A stretch of 64,000 nt of DNA, from contig NC_054886.1 of assembly GCF_018320785.1 (NCBI RefSeq), positions 36,489,952-36,553,951 on the forward strand, in the 5' to 3' direction. The translations under genes were made by a program, and so were the position numbers. This document shows, one piece after another, positions 22,516 through 34,873 of the stretch. Source of the DNA: Cheilinus undulatus. Taxonomy: Eukaryota > Chordata > Actinopteri > Labriformes > Labridae. Each line of letters begins with the position of its first letter. Positions within the stretch are counted from its first letter, which is position 1. The notes under the pieces were generated by a model. It saw nothing but the letters and a program-made list of their open reading frames with translations, was not told the DNA's origin and did not search any database.

Positions 22516-25500
22516 ATGTTGGTGAAGCTGGTGGAATGTTGGTGAAGCTGGTGGAATGTTGGTGAAGCTGGTGGGATGTTGGTGAAGCTGGTGGAATGTT
22601 GGTGAAAATGTGGAATGTTGTTGAAGCTGGTGGGATGTTGGTGAAGCTGGTGGAATGTTGGTGAAGCTGGTGGAATGTTGGTGATGCTGGTGGAATGTTG
22701 GTGAAGCTGGTGGAATGTTGGTGAAGCTGGTGGGATGTTGGTGAAGCTGGTGGAATGTTGGTGAAGCTGGTGGAATGTTGGTGAAGCTGGTGGATTGTTG
22801 GTGATGCTGGTGGAATGTTGGTGAATGTGGTGGAATGTTGGTGAAGCTGGTGGGATGTTGGTGAAGCTGGTGGAATGTTGGTGAAGCTGGTGAATGTTGT
22901 AGAAGCTGGTGGAATGTTGGTGAAGCTGGTGGAATGTTGGTGAAGCTGGTGGGATGTTGGTGAAGCTGGTGGAATGTTGGAGAAGCTGGTGGAATGTTGG
23001 TGAAGCTTGGATTGTTGGTGATGCTGGTGGAATGTTGGTGAGCTGGTGGAATGTTGGTGAAGCTGGGGTGATGTTGGTGACGCTGGTGGAATGTTGTTGA
23101 CGCTGGTGAATGTTGTAGAAGCTGGTGGAATGTTGGTGAAGCTGGTGGAATGTTGGTGAAGCTGGTGGGATGTTGGTGAAGCTGGTGGAATGTTGGTGAA
23201 GCTGGTGGAATGTTGGTGAAGCTGGTGGAATGTTGGTGAAGCTGGTGGATTGTTGGTAATGCTGGTGGAATGTTGGTGAAGTTGGTGGATTGTTGGTGAA
23301 GCTGGTGGAATGTTGGTGAAGCTGGTGAATGTTGGTGATGCTGGTGGAATGTTGGTGAAGCTGGTGAATATTGGTGAAGCTGGTGGAATATTGGTGAAGC
23401 TGGTGAATGTTGGTGAAGCTGGGGATGTTGGTGAAGCTGGTGGAATGTTGGTTAGGCTGGTGGAATGTTGGTGATGCTGGTGGAATGTTGGTGAAGCTGG
23501 TGGAATGTTGGTGATGCTGGTGGAATGTTGGGTGAAGCTGGTGGAATGTTGGTGAAGCTGGTGGATTGTTGGTGAAGCTGGTGAATGTTGATGAAGCTGG
23601 TGAATGTTGTAGTAGCTGGTGGAATGTTGGTGAAGCTGGTGGATTGTTGGTGAAGCTGGTGGAATGTTGGTGAAGCTGGTGAATGTTGGTGAAGCTGGTG
23701 GAATGTTGGTGAAGCTGGTGGAATGTTGGTGAAGCTGGTGAATGTTGGTGAAGCTGGTGAATGTTGGTGAAGCTGGGGATGTTGGTGAAGCTGGTGGAGT
23801 GTTGGTGAAGCTGGTGGAATGTTGGTGATGCTGGTGGAATGTTGGTGAAGCTGGTGGAATGTTGGTGATGCTGGTGGAATGTTGGGTGAAGCTGGTGGAA
23901 TGTTGGTGAAGCTGGTGGAATGTTGGTGAAGCTGGTGAATGTTGATGAAGCTGGTGAATGTTGTAGTAGCTGGTGGAATGTTGGTGAAGCTGGTGGATTG
24001 TTGGTGAAGCTGGTGGAATGTTGGTGAAGCTGGTGAATGTTGGTGAAGCTGGTGGAATGTTGGTGAAGCTGGTGGAATGTTGGTGAAGCTGGTGAATGTT
24101 GGTGATGCTGGTGGAATGTTGGTGAAGCTGGTGAATATTGGTGAAGCTGGTGGAATGTTGGTGAAGCTGGTGGAATGTTGGTGAAGCTGGGGATGTTGGT
24201 GAAGCTGGTGGAATGTTGGTGAAGCTGGTGGAATGTTGGTGAAGCTGGTGGAATGTTGGTGAAGCTGGTGGAATGATGGTGATGCAGGTGCAATTTTGGT
24301 TTAACCTTTTGGAATGTTGGTGAACCTGGTGGACTGTTGGTGCAGCTGGTGACTGTTGATGCAGCTGGTGAATGTTGTAGTTGCTGGTGGAATGTTGGTG
24401 AAGCTGGTGGATTGTTGGTGAAGCTGGTGGATTGTTGGTGAAGCTGGTGAATGTTGGTGAAGCTGGGGATGTTGGTGAAGCTGGTGGAATGTTGGTGAAG
24501 CTGGTGGAATGTTGGTGAAGCTGGTGGAATGTTGGTGAAGCTGGGGATGTTGGTGAAGCTGGTGGAATGTTGGTGAAGCTGGTGGAATGTTGGTGAAGCT
24601 GGTGAATGTTGGTGAAGCTGGTGGAATGTTGGTGAAGCTGGTGAATGTTGGTGAAGCTGGGGATGTTGGTGAAGCTGGTGGAATGTTGGTGAAGCTGGTG
24701 GAATGTTGGTGAAGCTGGGGATGTTGGTGAAGCTGGTGGAATGTTGGTGAAGCTGGGGATGTTGGTGAAGCTGGTGGAATGTTGGGTGAAGCTGGTGGAA
24801 TGTTGGTGAAGCCGGTGGATTGTTGGTGAAGCTGGTGGATTGTTGGTGAAGCTGGTGGATTGTTGGTGAAGCTGGTGGATTGTTGGTGAAGCTGGTGGAA
24901 TGTTGGTGAAGCTGGGGATGTTGGGTGAAGCTGGTGGATTGTTGGTTAAGCTGGTGGAATGTTGGTGAAGCTGGTGGATTGTTGGTGAAGCTGGGGATGT
25001 TGGGTGAAGCTGGTGGATTGTTGGTTAAGCTGGTGGAATGTTGGTGAAGCTGGTGGATTGTTGGTGAAGCTGGTGGATTGTTGGTGAAGCTGGGGATGTT
25101 GGGTGAAGCTGGTGGAATGTTGGTGAAGCTGGGGATGTTGGTGAAGCTGGTGGATTGTTGGTTAAGCTGGTGGAATGTTGGTGAAGCTGGTGGATTGTTG
25201 GTGAAGCTGGGGATGTTGGGTGAAGCTGGTGGAATGTTGGTGAAGCTGGTGGATTGTTGGTGAAGCTGGGGATGTTGGGTGAAGCTGGTGGATTGTTGGT
25301 TAAGCTGGTGGAATGTTGGTGAAGCTGGTGGATTGTTGGTGAAGCTGGTGGATTGTTGGTGAAGCTGGGGATGTTGGGTGAAGCTGGTGGAATGTTGGTG
25401 AAGCTGGGGATGTTGGGTGAAGCTGGTGGAATGTTGGTGAAGCTGGGGATGTTGGGTGAAGCTGGTGGATTGTTGGTTAAGCTGGGGATGTTGGGTGAAG

Positions 25501-25632
25501 CTGGTGGATTGTTGGTTAAGCTGGTGGAATGTTGGTGAAGCTGGTGGATTGTTGGTGAAGCTGGGGATGTTGGGTGAAGCTGGTGGAATGTTGGTGAAGC
25601 TGGTGGATTGTTGGTGAAGCTGGGGATGTTGG
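22513..25632 (+). repeat. 20-bp minisatellite array, about 155 copies
   Basis: The unit is GGTGAAGCTGGTGGAATGTT, with 18-bp (GGTGAAGCTGGGGATGTT), 19-bp and GGATTGTT variants. The GGGGATG and GGATTG classes become dominant after about 24700, so the array has an internal gradient of variant types. It emerges directly from the last 46-bp unit (GATGACATCATCAATGTTGG), and its GGTGGAATGTT resembles GGATGGAATGTT of that unit. The 605-codon minus-strand open frame (HQHSTSFTNIPPASPTF) is an artefact. Confidence 0.97.
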
Positions 25633-27042
25633 GGGTTTTATTTCAGATAGCCCATCAGTGTATCAGTGGGTGGAGCTGGTGAGGAGCGAGGTTTCCTCAT
25701 TCTCTGATGATCTGGGTTCAGCTCTCATGTTTCTGGCGCTGTGTTGTCAGACACAGATATCTGTGATTGTTGATTTTAGTGAAATCTTCTCTGATTTTGA
25801 CCTGGATAAATCCCTCAGCCTTACCTGGAGCAGAGACGATCATGTTATGACTATTTCATAACTGATTGATCCCTTCTTATTTTAAATCTATTTTGACTTT
25901 AACACAGTAAATTAATCCACCTTTAATCTGAGGTTTAAACCTAACAGTGACTGTTTCCATGGAAACAGCTGATGAAGAGCATTATTGTTCATTTATGACC
26001 AAAACACAGTGGAATAAAACCCTCGGCGTGAACCTGTCAGGATTCATGAGTGAAAACTCTAAAACAGCTTTAAGGCCTGTGAGTAACAAACACACACGTC
26101 TAAGTAAAGATCAACATCGGTGGAATATTGGTAGAGCTCTGCAGCAAGGGGAGAGTGAAGGATTCTGGGTAGTTTGGGACATAAAGAAGAGAAGGTGTCA
26201 GGTACCGTGGGAGCGTCACCTCCTCCCTGACCAGAGTCAGGTATCTCCCCCCCCCCCCGTCTCTGTTGTTTGTCAGAAGGTGTGAATGAGACAGAGGGAA
26301 CAAGAGACGACAGGAAGGGGGGGGCTTCTCTAGTAGGCCGAGTCAGCACAGAGAGAAGGGAGGGAGGAAGAAAGAAGGAGGAAGGAAGGAAGGAAACAAG
26401 GATAGAAGAAAATAAGGAAGGAAGGGAGGAAGGAAAAGGACAGAGGAGGACATGACGGGGTTAAAAAGGAGAGAAGGCAGGAGTAAGGTGATGAGACATG
26501 GAGGGAAAGTGGAGAGGTGCATGGTGGGTAATTGTCACGTGTCTGTCACAGTCAGACCAGAGTGACAGGAAGGTTAAAGGTCATGCTAATGACCCCTCTC
26601 TCTCTCTACTGTAACACCAGGGTGTCGATCGCCCATTAATGATCCAGACTAAAGCAGAGCTCTGTCCTCCTCTCATTCCTCACTACTGCAGAGGCTAGAG
26701 GAGAATCTTTAACCGCTTTTCTACCTCATGGTGTCGCTGACACACTGATGTAATATTTAGACGATGAACCCTCAACCAAAGACAGAGAAGGCAGTGTTAG
26801 CGAGGCTGTTCCCTCCATTAATGCTAAGCAGTAGGCTTTAGTCTGCAGATCTGGCAGTGGGTGAAAAAGTCCTCAATAGTTTAAAGGGTTAGAAGTAGCA
26901 AAAACGTTACAAAAATAAACAGATAAAGAAGGCATAAAATCTGGTCAACATGGGGAAAAATGGCAATAAAAGGTTAAAAGTAACAAAAAGATGGCAAAAA
27001 TGGACGAAATCAGTGGTGAAAAGAATAAAAAAATGTCTACGG
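25633..27042. other. Single-copy DNA with a purine-rich tract; no gene recognised
   Basis: Contains a C9-10 run near 26251, a GGAA/GGAAA purine tract at about 26350-26455, a CT tract near 26598, and a short T-rich-element relative on the minus strand near 26940-27000 (GGGGAAAAATGGCAATAAAA). Small open frames overlap in several phases and show no family signal or consistent splice pattern. Confidence 0.5.
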
Positions 27043-27966
27043 TCGTTTTCACACCTGAAAGTCCAGACCAGGGTCCGTGTTTTTGTTCCACTGTCTACAT
27101 TTGGTTCGGTCTGTCTGAGTTTCACTGTCATTATTGCAAACGGACTAACAGACTTCACATGACGAGCCTACATGATAGCGTCATCAACTACGTGGTTTGC
27201 GTGTCTCTGTAGTTTACACTGATTGGCCGTCTGATGTCAACATGTTGAATCTTGAGTCTTGAATGTTGTAAACAATCAATGAAATCATCATTCCCACCAC
27301 CATATTATTGATGGTTCTCTACCACCAAAAGTGAAAACTTAAAGAGCTGTAAATACGGCTGGTCAGAGTTCGTCTTATGAGTTTTATCATTAGACGACAA
27401 CTTTATCGTCGTTGACAGGAAAGGAGAAGAAAGTATGCAATCCTGCGAGCCACTGCAACATCAACTCAGGAGAGAAGGTATGTGTAGTAAAACTCTTGAG
27501 AAGATGAGCTGTCAGTAGTGAGGTATAACTGCATGAAATTTTCCTTCCTTGGACAATCTCTATTCAACATAATAATGGACACTTCTACTCCTCGCGTAAC
27601 ATAAAGCAGCCACCGTTAGCCCACCCTGTCCAGGCTGCTGCTTAATTTCAGTCCGTAAGATTTTTGTGGGCTCTTCTGCCGCTCATATTGTTATGATGAT
27701 GGATTTCCTTTTTCCGGTAGTCATGTTGTAACTTCCTGACTTTAGTACGAAGGTCCAAACCTTTAAAATAATGCTTTCACACTGGGCATGAACTGGACCG
27801 TGGTTCCGTTTGGTCTGGACCGAGACCACCTGTCTTGGTCGGACCAAGGTCTGGCTGTTTGGTCCGGACCACGGTCCAGGGGAGGTTTCACACCTATAAT
27901 TTTGGTTTGGACCAAACAGAAAAATCCGAAAGTCGGGACCAAAGATGAAGACGTGAAAGCTCCCTA
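27043..27966. mobile_element. Candidate non-autonomous DNA transposon (CGGACC-rich ends)
   Basis: The left end, GTCGTTTTCACACCTGAAAG, and the right end in reverse complement, GGGAGCTTTCACGTCTTCAT, share an imperfect TTTCAC-centred terminal inverted repeat. The right 200 bp are dense in GGACC/GGTCC words (TGGTCCGGACCACGGTCC). That layout is typical of fish non-autonomous DNA elements. No transposase frame is present and no clear target-site duplication was found, so the exact ends and superfamily are uncertain. Confidence 0.45.
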
Positions 27967-27984
27967 AGTCTGTTACAGCTGTTA

Positions 27985-28275
27985 GAATAGGATGATGAAT
28001 GGATGGTTGAATGGTTGGATGATAGATGGATGGTTGGATGATAGATGGATGATTGGATGAATGGATGGATGGATGATTGGATGAATTAACGATGGATGGA
28101 TGATGGATGGATGGATGGATAATGGATGGATGGATGGTTGGATGAATGAATGATGGATGGATGGATGGATGGATGGATGGATGGTTGGATGATAGATGGA
28201 TAGTTGGATGAATGGATGGATGGATGATTGGATGAATGAATGATGGATGGATGGATGGATGGATGATGGATGGAT
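27985..28275 (+). repeat. GGAT tetranucleotide repeat
   Basis: Imperfect (GGAT)n and (TGGA)n with GGTT, GATT and GATA interruptions. It passes gradually into the longer-period array that follows. Confidence 0.9.
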
Positions 28276-29860
28276 GGTTTTTGGATGGTTGCTGGATGGT
28301 GGTTGGATGATGGATGGCTGGCTGTTGGATGGTTGGTGTATGGTTGTTGGATGGTTGGTGTATGGTTGTTGGATGGTTGATGGATGGTTGTCGGATGGTT
28401 GATGGATGGTTGATGGATGGTTGTCGGATGGTTGTTGAATGGTTGTCGGATGGTTGGTGTATGGTTGTTGGATGGTTGATGGATGGTTGTTGGATGGTTG
28501 TGGGATGGTTGTTGGATGTTGTTGGATGGTTGATGGATGGTTGTTGGATTGTTGTTGAATGGTTGTTGGATGTTGTTGGATGGTTGATGGATAGTTGAAG
28601 CATGGTTGTTGGATTATAATGGATGGTTGTTGGATGGTTGTTGGATGGTTGTTGGATGGTTGATGGATGGTTGTTGGATGTTGTTGGATATTTGATGGAT
28701 GGTTGATGGATTGTTGTTGGATGATAGATGTATGGTTGTTAGATGGTTGCTGGATGGTTGTTGGATGGTTGTTGGATGGTTGATGGATTGTTGTTGGATG
28801 ATAGATGTATGGTTGTTAGATGTTGTTGGATGGTTGTTGGATGGTTGTTGGATGGATGGTGGATGGTTGATGGATGGTTGTTGGATGGTTGTTGGATGGT
28901 TGTTGGATGTTGTTGGATATTTGATGGATGGTTGATGGATTGTTGTTGGATGATAGATGTATGGTTGTTAGATGTTGTTGGATGGTTGTTGGATGGTTGT
29001 TGGATGGATGGTGGATGGTTGATGGATGGTTGTTGGATGGTTGTTGGATGGTTGTTGGATGGTTGATGGATGGTTGTTGGATGGTTGTTGGATGGTTGAT
29101 GGATGGTTGTTGGATGGTTGTTGGATGGTTGATGGATGGTTGTTGGATGGTTGTTGGATGGTTGTTGGATGGTTGATGGATGGTTGTTGGATGTTGTTGG
29201 ATATTTGATGGATGGTTGATGGATTGTTGTTGGATGATAGATGTATGGTTGTTAGAAGTTGTTGGATGGTTGTTGGATGGTTGTTGGATGGTTGATGGAT
29301 GGTTGTTGGATGGTTGTTGGATGGTTGATGGATGGTTGTTGGATGTTGTTGGATATTTGATGGATGGTTGATGGATTGTTGTTGGATGATAGATGTATGG
29401 TTGTTAGATGTTGTTGGATGGTTGTTGGATGGTTGTTGGATGGTTGATGGATTGTTGTTGGATGATAGATGTATGGTTGTTAGATGTTGTTGGATGGTTG
29501 TTGGATGGTTGTTGGATGGATGGTGGATGGTTGATGGATGGTTGTTGGATGGTTGTTGGATGGTTGTTGGATGTTGTTGGATATTTGATGGATGGTTGAT
29601 GGATTGTTGTTGGATGATAGATGTATGGTTGTTAGATGTTGTTGGATGGTTGTTGGATGGATGGTGGATGGATGGTGGATGGTTGATGGATGGTTGTTGG
29701 ATGGTTGTTGGATGGTTGTTGGATGGTTGATGGATGGTTGTTGGATGGTTGTTGGATGGTTGATGGATGGTTGTTGGATGGTTGTTGGATGGTTGATGGA
29801 TGATTGTTGGATGGTTGATGGTTGGATGTTGTTGGATGATGGTTGGATGTTGCTGGATCG
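28276..29860 (+). repeat. GGTTGTTGGATG-type minisatellite with higher-order structure
   Basis: The basic words are GGTTGTTGGATG and GGTTGATGGATG, 12 bp, evidently grown from the adjacent GGAT tract. A longer block containing GGATATTTGATGGATGG, then GATTGTTGTTGGATGATAGA and TGTATGGTTGTTAGATG, recurs at about 28686, 28915, 29199, 29351 and 29579. The spacings are 229, 284, 152 and 228 bp, so it is a higher-order repeat. Open frames on both strands are artefacts. Confidence 0.93.
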
Positions 29861-30000
29861 TCTTTGGGTCATAAAGGGTTAATGTGAGAGTCCTGATGAT
29901 CCTGGTCTCTCAGACTAACTCTGTTATAGTCCTGTATCTATGAGGATCTGGCTCCCCTGCTGGACTATGTCAGTACTACACCCAGTGTTTAGGTCAGAGT

Positions 30001-30281
30001 TCATGGGGGCGGAGTCAGTCTACAGACTGACAGAGACAGGCAGAGTAGGAAACACTCCTGTGTGTGTTGTTGAAGCTTTCAGGGTCTTTCACCAAGAAGA
30101 TCTGAGCTGGAGCTGAGATTTATCCTGAAGGTGGATCAACCAATCAGCTCTCACAGACACTGAAGGTCAGAGTTCATAGAGGAAATATCAGAGAGAAGAT
30201 CAGCTATGGTCTAGGTAGTCTGTTGTCTGTCTTTAGTCTAAGGAGTGAAATATTTCTGTCCTCAGCTCCTCTGTCTCAGAG
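30001..30281 (+). promoter_or_regulatory. 5' region of UBL gene 1 (CCAAT box, 5'UTR acceptor)
   Basis: A GGGGGCGGAGTC GC box lies at 30005 and a CCAATCAG box at 30140. A probable 5'UTR acceptor TATTTCTGTCCTCAG ends at 30265, 16 bases before the ATG. The block from GAGATTTATCCTGAAGG to the ATG is repeated almost unchanged upstream of gene 2 (37105-37276; CCAAT at 37135), which supports its being functional 5' sequence shared by duplication. The transcription start is not determined. Confidence 0.5.
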
Positions 30282-32534
30282 ATGGTGGTTAGAGTGGTTG
30301 TTAATGGACCCAGAGGGCAGAAATTGGAGGTGGAGGTATGTGAGACTGACGAGGAGCTGAAGAGATTCACCGTCCGACAGCTGAAGGAGAAGATCTGTGC
30401 TCTACCAGGATACACAGGTGGCTGATGACATTTCCTCTCATTACTGTAACTGAGGAGCTTTATGTGGTTTTAAAACCACTACTTTAACACAGCTTTGGAC
30501 TGAATTACATTCTTATTTACAACAAATAAACACTAAAACCTCCACAAGGAGGTGCAGACTCTGTGCCTCCATGAAAACCAGCAGTGGTTTGGTTTCCAGT
30601 ACGGACACACAGAGACAGAATGATGAAGTTCTTCGGCTGTGAGAGTACTCTAGCTCTCTTTAAAGGTCCTCCATGATCCAGCTGATGGACTGGATGATCC
30701 GTCTGATCCTGATCAGCTGGTAGAGAGAAGCAGACACATCAGTGTTAGGACTGACAGACTGGAAACAGACATCAGGAAACTAGGCAGTCACACAGAGCAG
30801 AGTCATTAGGGGCTCAGGCCAACGACATGAGCCACTATTGTTCCTCCGTGCGTTTCTTTCTTACGGACAAAATTTCGCCGCGCTACTCCTCCTAGGACTT
30901 TAAGAAAACCTCTGCAAATTATACATCAGAACGTGAGGTTTGTTCCCGATCGGTGTGCTATGACTTTTCTAAGAGATTCGTTATTTGCAAAAAACTGCAA
31001 AACACGTCGCCAGTCCCCAGTTTAATTTGTGTGTGTGTGTGTGTGTGTGTGTGGGGTTCTTTGCAAAAATTAGAAAACTATTAATGGGAGTACAATTCGA
31101 TGCAGTAAGAAATTGTATAGACTTGGATGTTTATATTGTGGATAAGATGTTATTTGACTTGTTACAGAGATTTTTTATCTTTTCAGTTTTTTTACTTTAT
31201 TTTATTTTTATACAGGTATATGAAGATGTTAAGATGCCGATGTAACTGTTAAACATATTAACGAAAAAAAAAAGAAAGAAGTCCCATAAGAAATGGGGAG
31301 AGGGACGACGAAACCACAAAAATAGGGGTTTTTTTCCGCCCCTACTGCTTTGCCATACTTTCACCTACAGAGATCATTCAAACTTTAAAACGTAGGTATT
31401 TTTGTCCTGTCTTCAGGAATGTCTTTATTATGATGATGGGGTTTACGGTGTTTGTTAGGCGAGTCTTCAAAACTCCTGTGCGTTGACTGAAAATGCTTAA
31501 AAATCGCCCTGCTAGAGTGGGTGATGTCATCACCCTAGAGGCTGAGAGAGCCGACACATCAACTGACAAATTTTGCGAACAACTCACGTTTATGGCAACA
31601 AATCTAACACCACACACATAAAATTGACATCAAAACAGAGGAAATCTTGTCCCGCTACTGACAAACCAAGAACCAAAGCCATAGCATGCACAGTTTTGGT
31701 GTGAGAGGACCAACTGCCCCAAGAACGGCGACATTTCCCTCACCTGCTGCAATGTTATGGATTCTGAGACGTTGGCCTTCAGACTCAGAAAGAAGCCTGT
31801 TTTTAGCTCGCTCCCCTGACCTCATTTCTTGCACAATCAACACCAAAATAACATCACTGTTAGTTCCAAGTCTTCAGATGCTCACGCCAAAATCTTTTTA
31901 ATGAGGAGAGGAGAAAGAGACTGTGTTTACAAGCAAAATCACACAAAACTACTCTCTGCTGTCTCAGGTGTCACTGCTCTCTGTGATCAGTGATGCATGA
32001 CCATGCAGGCATTAATTACCATGGATGATGTCATCACTGATTAACACATATACAGCCCTCAATGAGCTCTGATCATGCACACACGGAGCTGTTCCAATAA
32101 AGCAGGCCATTTAAACAATGCTTTAACAGGATGGAGGGACACTGTGGGTGGCTTCTCGACATGGTCTCTGGTCCAAAGGTCCAGGTGTGACTACCTGCCT
32201 CTCTTTATTTAGTGGTTTAACTTGTTCTAACATTCTGTCTCTGTGTGTTATAGGTGGTGAAGATGATCTACGACTGCTCTTCACAGACAAGCTGTTAGAA
32301 GAGGACACAGCCCCCCCGTCTGACTATGGCGTCAAACACATGTCTGCTATTATGGTGGTTTTCAGAGTTCCAGTAGGATGGGGACCGCCCATGTATCAGA
32401 AGGCAGATAGTGGGATGGGTGACAGAGACGGTCAGAATCAGAGCATGGACCAGCTCAGTAATTTTAGGTGCCAACTGTCCCAGACCTCGTCCACACACAG
32501 AACGCTTATATCCTGTTTTTTTTTTTTTTTTTAA
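30282..32534 (+). CDS. Ubiquitin-like protein, tandem copy 1 (two exons)
   Basis: Exon 1 is 30282-30417 (136 nt, phase 1) and exon 2 is 32254-32534, with GT..AG ends. The product would be 138 aa. Residues 1-46 (MVVRVVVNGP.. to ..KEKICALPGYTG) form the first beta hairpin and helix of a ubiquitin fold. Exon 2 starts GEDDLRLLFTDKLLEEDTA, matching the (Q)RLIFAGKQLED region of ubiquitin, then SDYGVKHMSAIMVVFR. There is no C-terminal Gly-Gly. Instead a tail (GMGDRDGQNQSMDQL) runs into a T-rich stretch encoding CFFFFF before the stop, so the true C-terminus is doubtful. An ATG with upstream 5'UTR acceptor fixes the start. Conjugation to other proteins is unlikely without Gly-Gly. I do not recognise a named gene. 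Confidence 0.65.
30835..31900. other. Intron 1 of UBL copy 1: probable interspersed repeat
   Basis: The intron holds compositionally distinct sequence beginning GAGCCACTATTGTTCCTCC with TTTCGCCGCGCTACTCCTCC, a (GT)n run at 31029-31054, and GGCGAG/CGCCC-containing sequence to about 31520. It reads like an inserted interspersed repeat that the other UBL introns lack. I see no intact gene in it. Short open frames near 30985, 31378 and 31686 have no family signal. Confidence 0.4.
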
Positions 32535-32939
32535 CAAAAGTCTGTTCTAAAAAGGCTGTTTTTAAATAATTTTATTTATTCATGAAAATCATCCAAACCC
32601 ATCTGGCTCTATGTTTACAAAGGTTACAAAGACAGTTCTAAGTGACCCACAGTCAGAGCCATTACCCACAAATAGGGAAAACTGTGAACAGTGGTGAACC
32701 TCCTCAGGAGTGATACAGAGGTGATGCATGTTAAGTTGATCAAACAGGCCTGTCTGTAAAAATAAAATCAGAAGTGAATAAAGAGCTACATGTTCTATGG
32801 ATAAAACATACAAACCTATCTCTATAGATGTGACCCTGCTGTGTGTTTCTGCTGGACTGTGAAGGATGTGTCTCTGTCTCTCAGCGTTTATGGAGCAGGA
32901 AGGACGCCACGACCACACAGTAGTCGCTCTCACTCTGGT

Positions 32940-33040
32940 CTGCTCTATAATTCTGTAGTAAAAACATCAGTACACACACATCAGTACACACACATCACTA
33001 CACACACATCAGTACGCACACACACACACACACACCATCT
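32940..33040. repeat. CA-rich microsatellite (ACACACATCAGTAC)n
   Basis: Several copies of a 14-bp unit ACACACATCAGTAC or CACTAC are followed by (CA)n. Confidence 0.85.
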
Positions 33041-33167
33041 TATTTTGTCATGAACATGCAGCTAGAAGTCCTTTCCATCCATATCAGAACAAAAGTCCAC
33101 AAATGTGGCTCTTTTGGGTCCCAGTGGCCTGAAGTTTGACAGAAATTCTGCAGATTCCTTTTTAGTT

Positions 33168-33530
33168 CTAGGGGTGTAACGATTCATCGATCTGGATCGA
33201 TATATCGATTGTTTGAGCAATGATTCAGTCAAATTGAGTGAAAGTTCAAACATGGATATTAATCGCCGTTTGTACCCTCCACTTGTAATTTGAAGGTCCC
33301 CCACATGCTCGGGTATGACAGTTTCCACCCATCCACGAGTCAACACCGCTAGGCGCAGATAGCAGGTAATGGCTAGCAGCTGAGAGAGGATTAATACTGA
33401 GTATCAATGTTTCCTTTATGTGAAAGTAACAGATTGTGGTGAATGGGTTCACAACACCATCTGATATCGATCTGAGCCTCTGAATGGAATTGAGATCGAA
33501 TCGTGGCAGACTTTGTGATATCGGCAAATA
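33168..33530. mobile_element. Remnant of a GATCGAT-rich DNA element
   Basis: Begins AGGGGTGTAACGATTCATCG with GGATCGATATATCGATTG, and near the far end has GATATCGATCTGAGCC and GAATCGTGGCAGACTTTGTG. The AGGGGTGTAACGATTCATCGA opening is one I recall as the terminus of common fish non-autonomous hAT-like repeats. The right terminus is not clear. Confidence 0.5.
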
Positions 33531-34270
33531 TGGAATGGTTGTTCTGAGGATGGATAGTGTATGGTATGGTGATGAAACTGGTGATTTACTCACTGTTTTG
33601 TTCTAGTTAGTGACAGAGGCATGGCTGTTCCTCAGTGGGAGACTATATGAAATATAAAACAAGGATAAATATGAGTAAAAACATCAGACTGGAGGCCTAA
33701 CCTTCAGAATGAATGATGGAAATCTTGATTTTATCCTGCCATGGCCCAGGAAGAAGAAATACTAGTTTGATGACTTTTTATGAGTTTACTAATTTGCATA
33801 TTTCCCATCAGGATTTCATTGTCTGTGAGTAGATTACTCACTTTTTTCATTTCAACCATTCAGACTGAAAGATCTTCTCACTAACTACACATCAGAACCA
33901 TTTTAGTCATAAAAAGTTTTTGAACTGGTCTGCAGCCATGCTGATTACTTATACAGCCACAGGAAGTCAGTCTGTTTCATTAGGGGGATGTGAAAACGGG
34001 ACAACTTTGTGACTGACTTCATTTTTACAAAACTCTAAGTAGTTTGCGGCAGAGAAATGGGAAAGTACAGGGAAAATATTTTTTCACTTTGTTTTACATG
34101 GGAGGTCAAAAAATGTGTTTATAATGGAAGTCTATGGGACAAACTTTGTAGTGACAGACCCAACGCCACTTTTTTAGACTACACAGTCAAAAACAGATGA
34201 AACTCAAAAATATCAAAATTCATGTAAAAACACTCCCTGACCTCATTTTTGTGGAAAGGTCAAAATCACA
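33531..34270. other. No gene or clear repeat recognised
   Basis: Moderately AT-rich sequence with no convincing exon or tandem structure. Confidence 0.4.
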
Positions 34271-34873
34271 CCCAGAGCCGGCCTGAGGCGTAAGTGACAT
34301 ATATGGCTGCTTAGGGGCCCGTCCCAACCAGGGGGGCCCAAGAGGGAGGAAATGAATGTTCACAAGCAGTTCAGAAGCAAACTAGTGAGATCAGCCAGGC
34401 TGTGGAGGAGAATGATGTTCTGAGGTTAAAGGTCAGGGAGAAACAGAGCCCCACCTCAGATTTAACAGTTTAAGTCATGTTTTATATCGGTTGGTTTGTA
34501 TAACGCTGTTGTAGGCTGTTTCGAAGTCTGTTCATTAAAATAAATATTTACCTAATGTTCTTGAGCACCACACAGCAGTCAAACAGCGTCTCTGCACCAG
34601 AGCAGTGTTAGCATGCTAAACATTAATGTATAATGTATATGATAATGTCTGACTATAGGAGGAGGTTTGATGGTGACGCTGATCATTAAAGAGCTGTACA
34701 GTAAATGTTTATTATTTAAAACTATCTGATACTAATGGAGTTTATGGTTGAGGTTAAAACATGTCAAATAAATGAACTCTAGCCTTCTGTGTTGTTTTGT
34801 GGCTCTAACTCTAAAATGTGAGGTTGTTTCAGAAAGAGGAGGGTGTGTTTAGAGGGAGGGTGTAGGACATCAG

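Noticed and set aside
22476..24293. 605-codon minus-strand frame rich in H, S, T, F, P, like a mucin
   Set aside because: It coincides exactly with the 20-bp minisatellite, with no flanking exons, signal peptide or other domain.
27683..28603. 306-codon minus-strand frame (NHPTTIQQPS..)
   Set aside because: Mostly the GGAT-derived repeat plus part of a DNA element. No gene-like composition.
29480..29872. Open frames on both strands in the GGTTGTTGGATG array
   Set aside because: Repeat artefacts with a 12-bp period divisible by 3.
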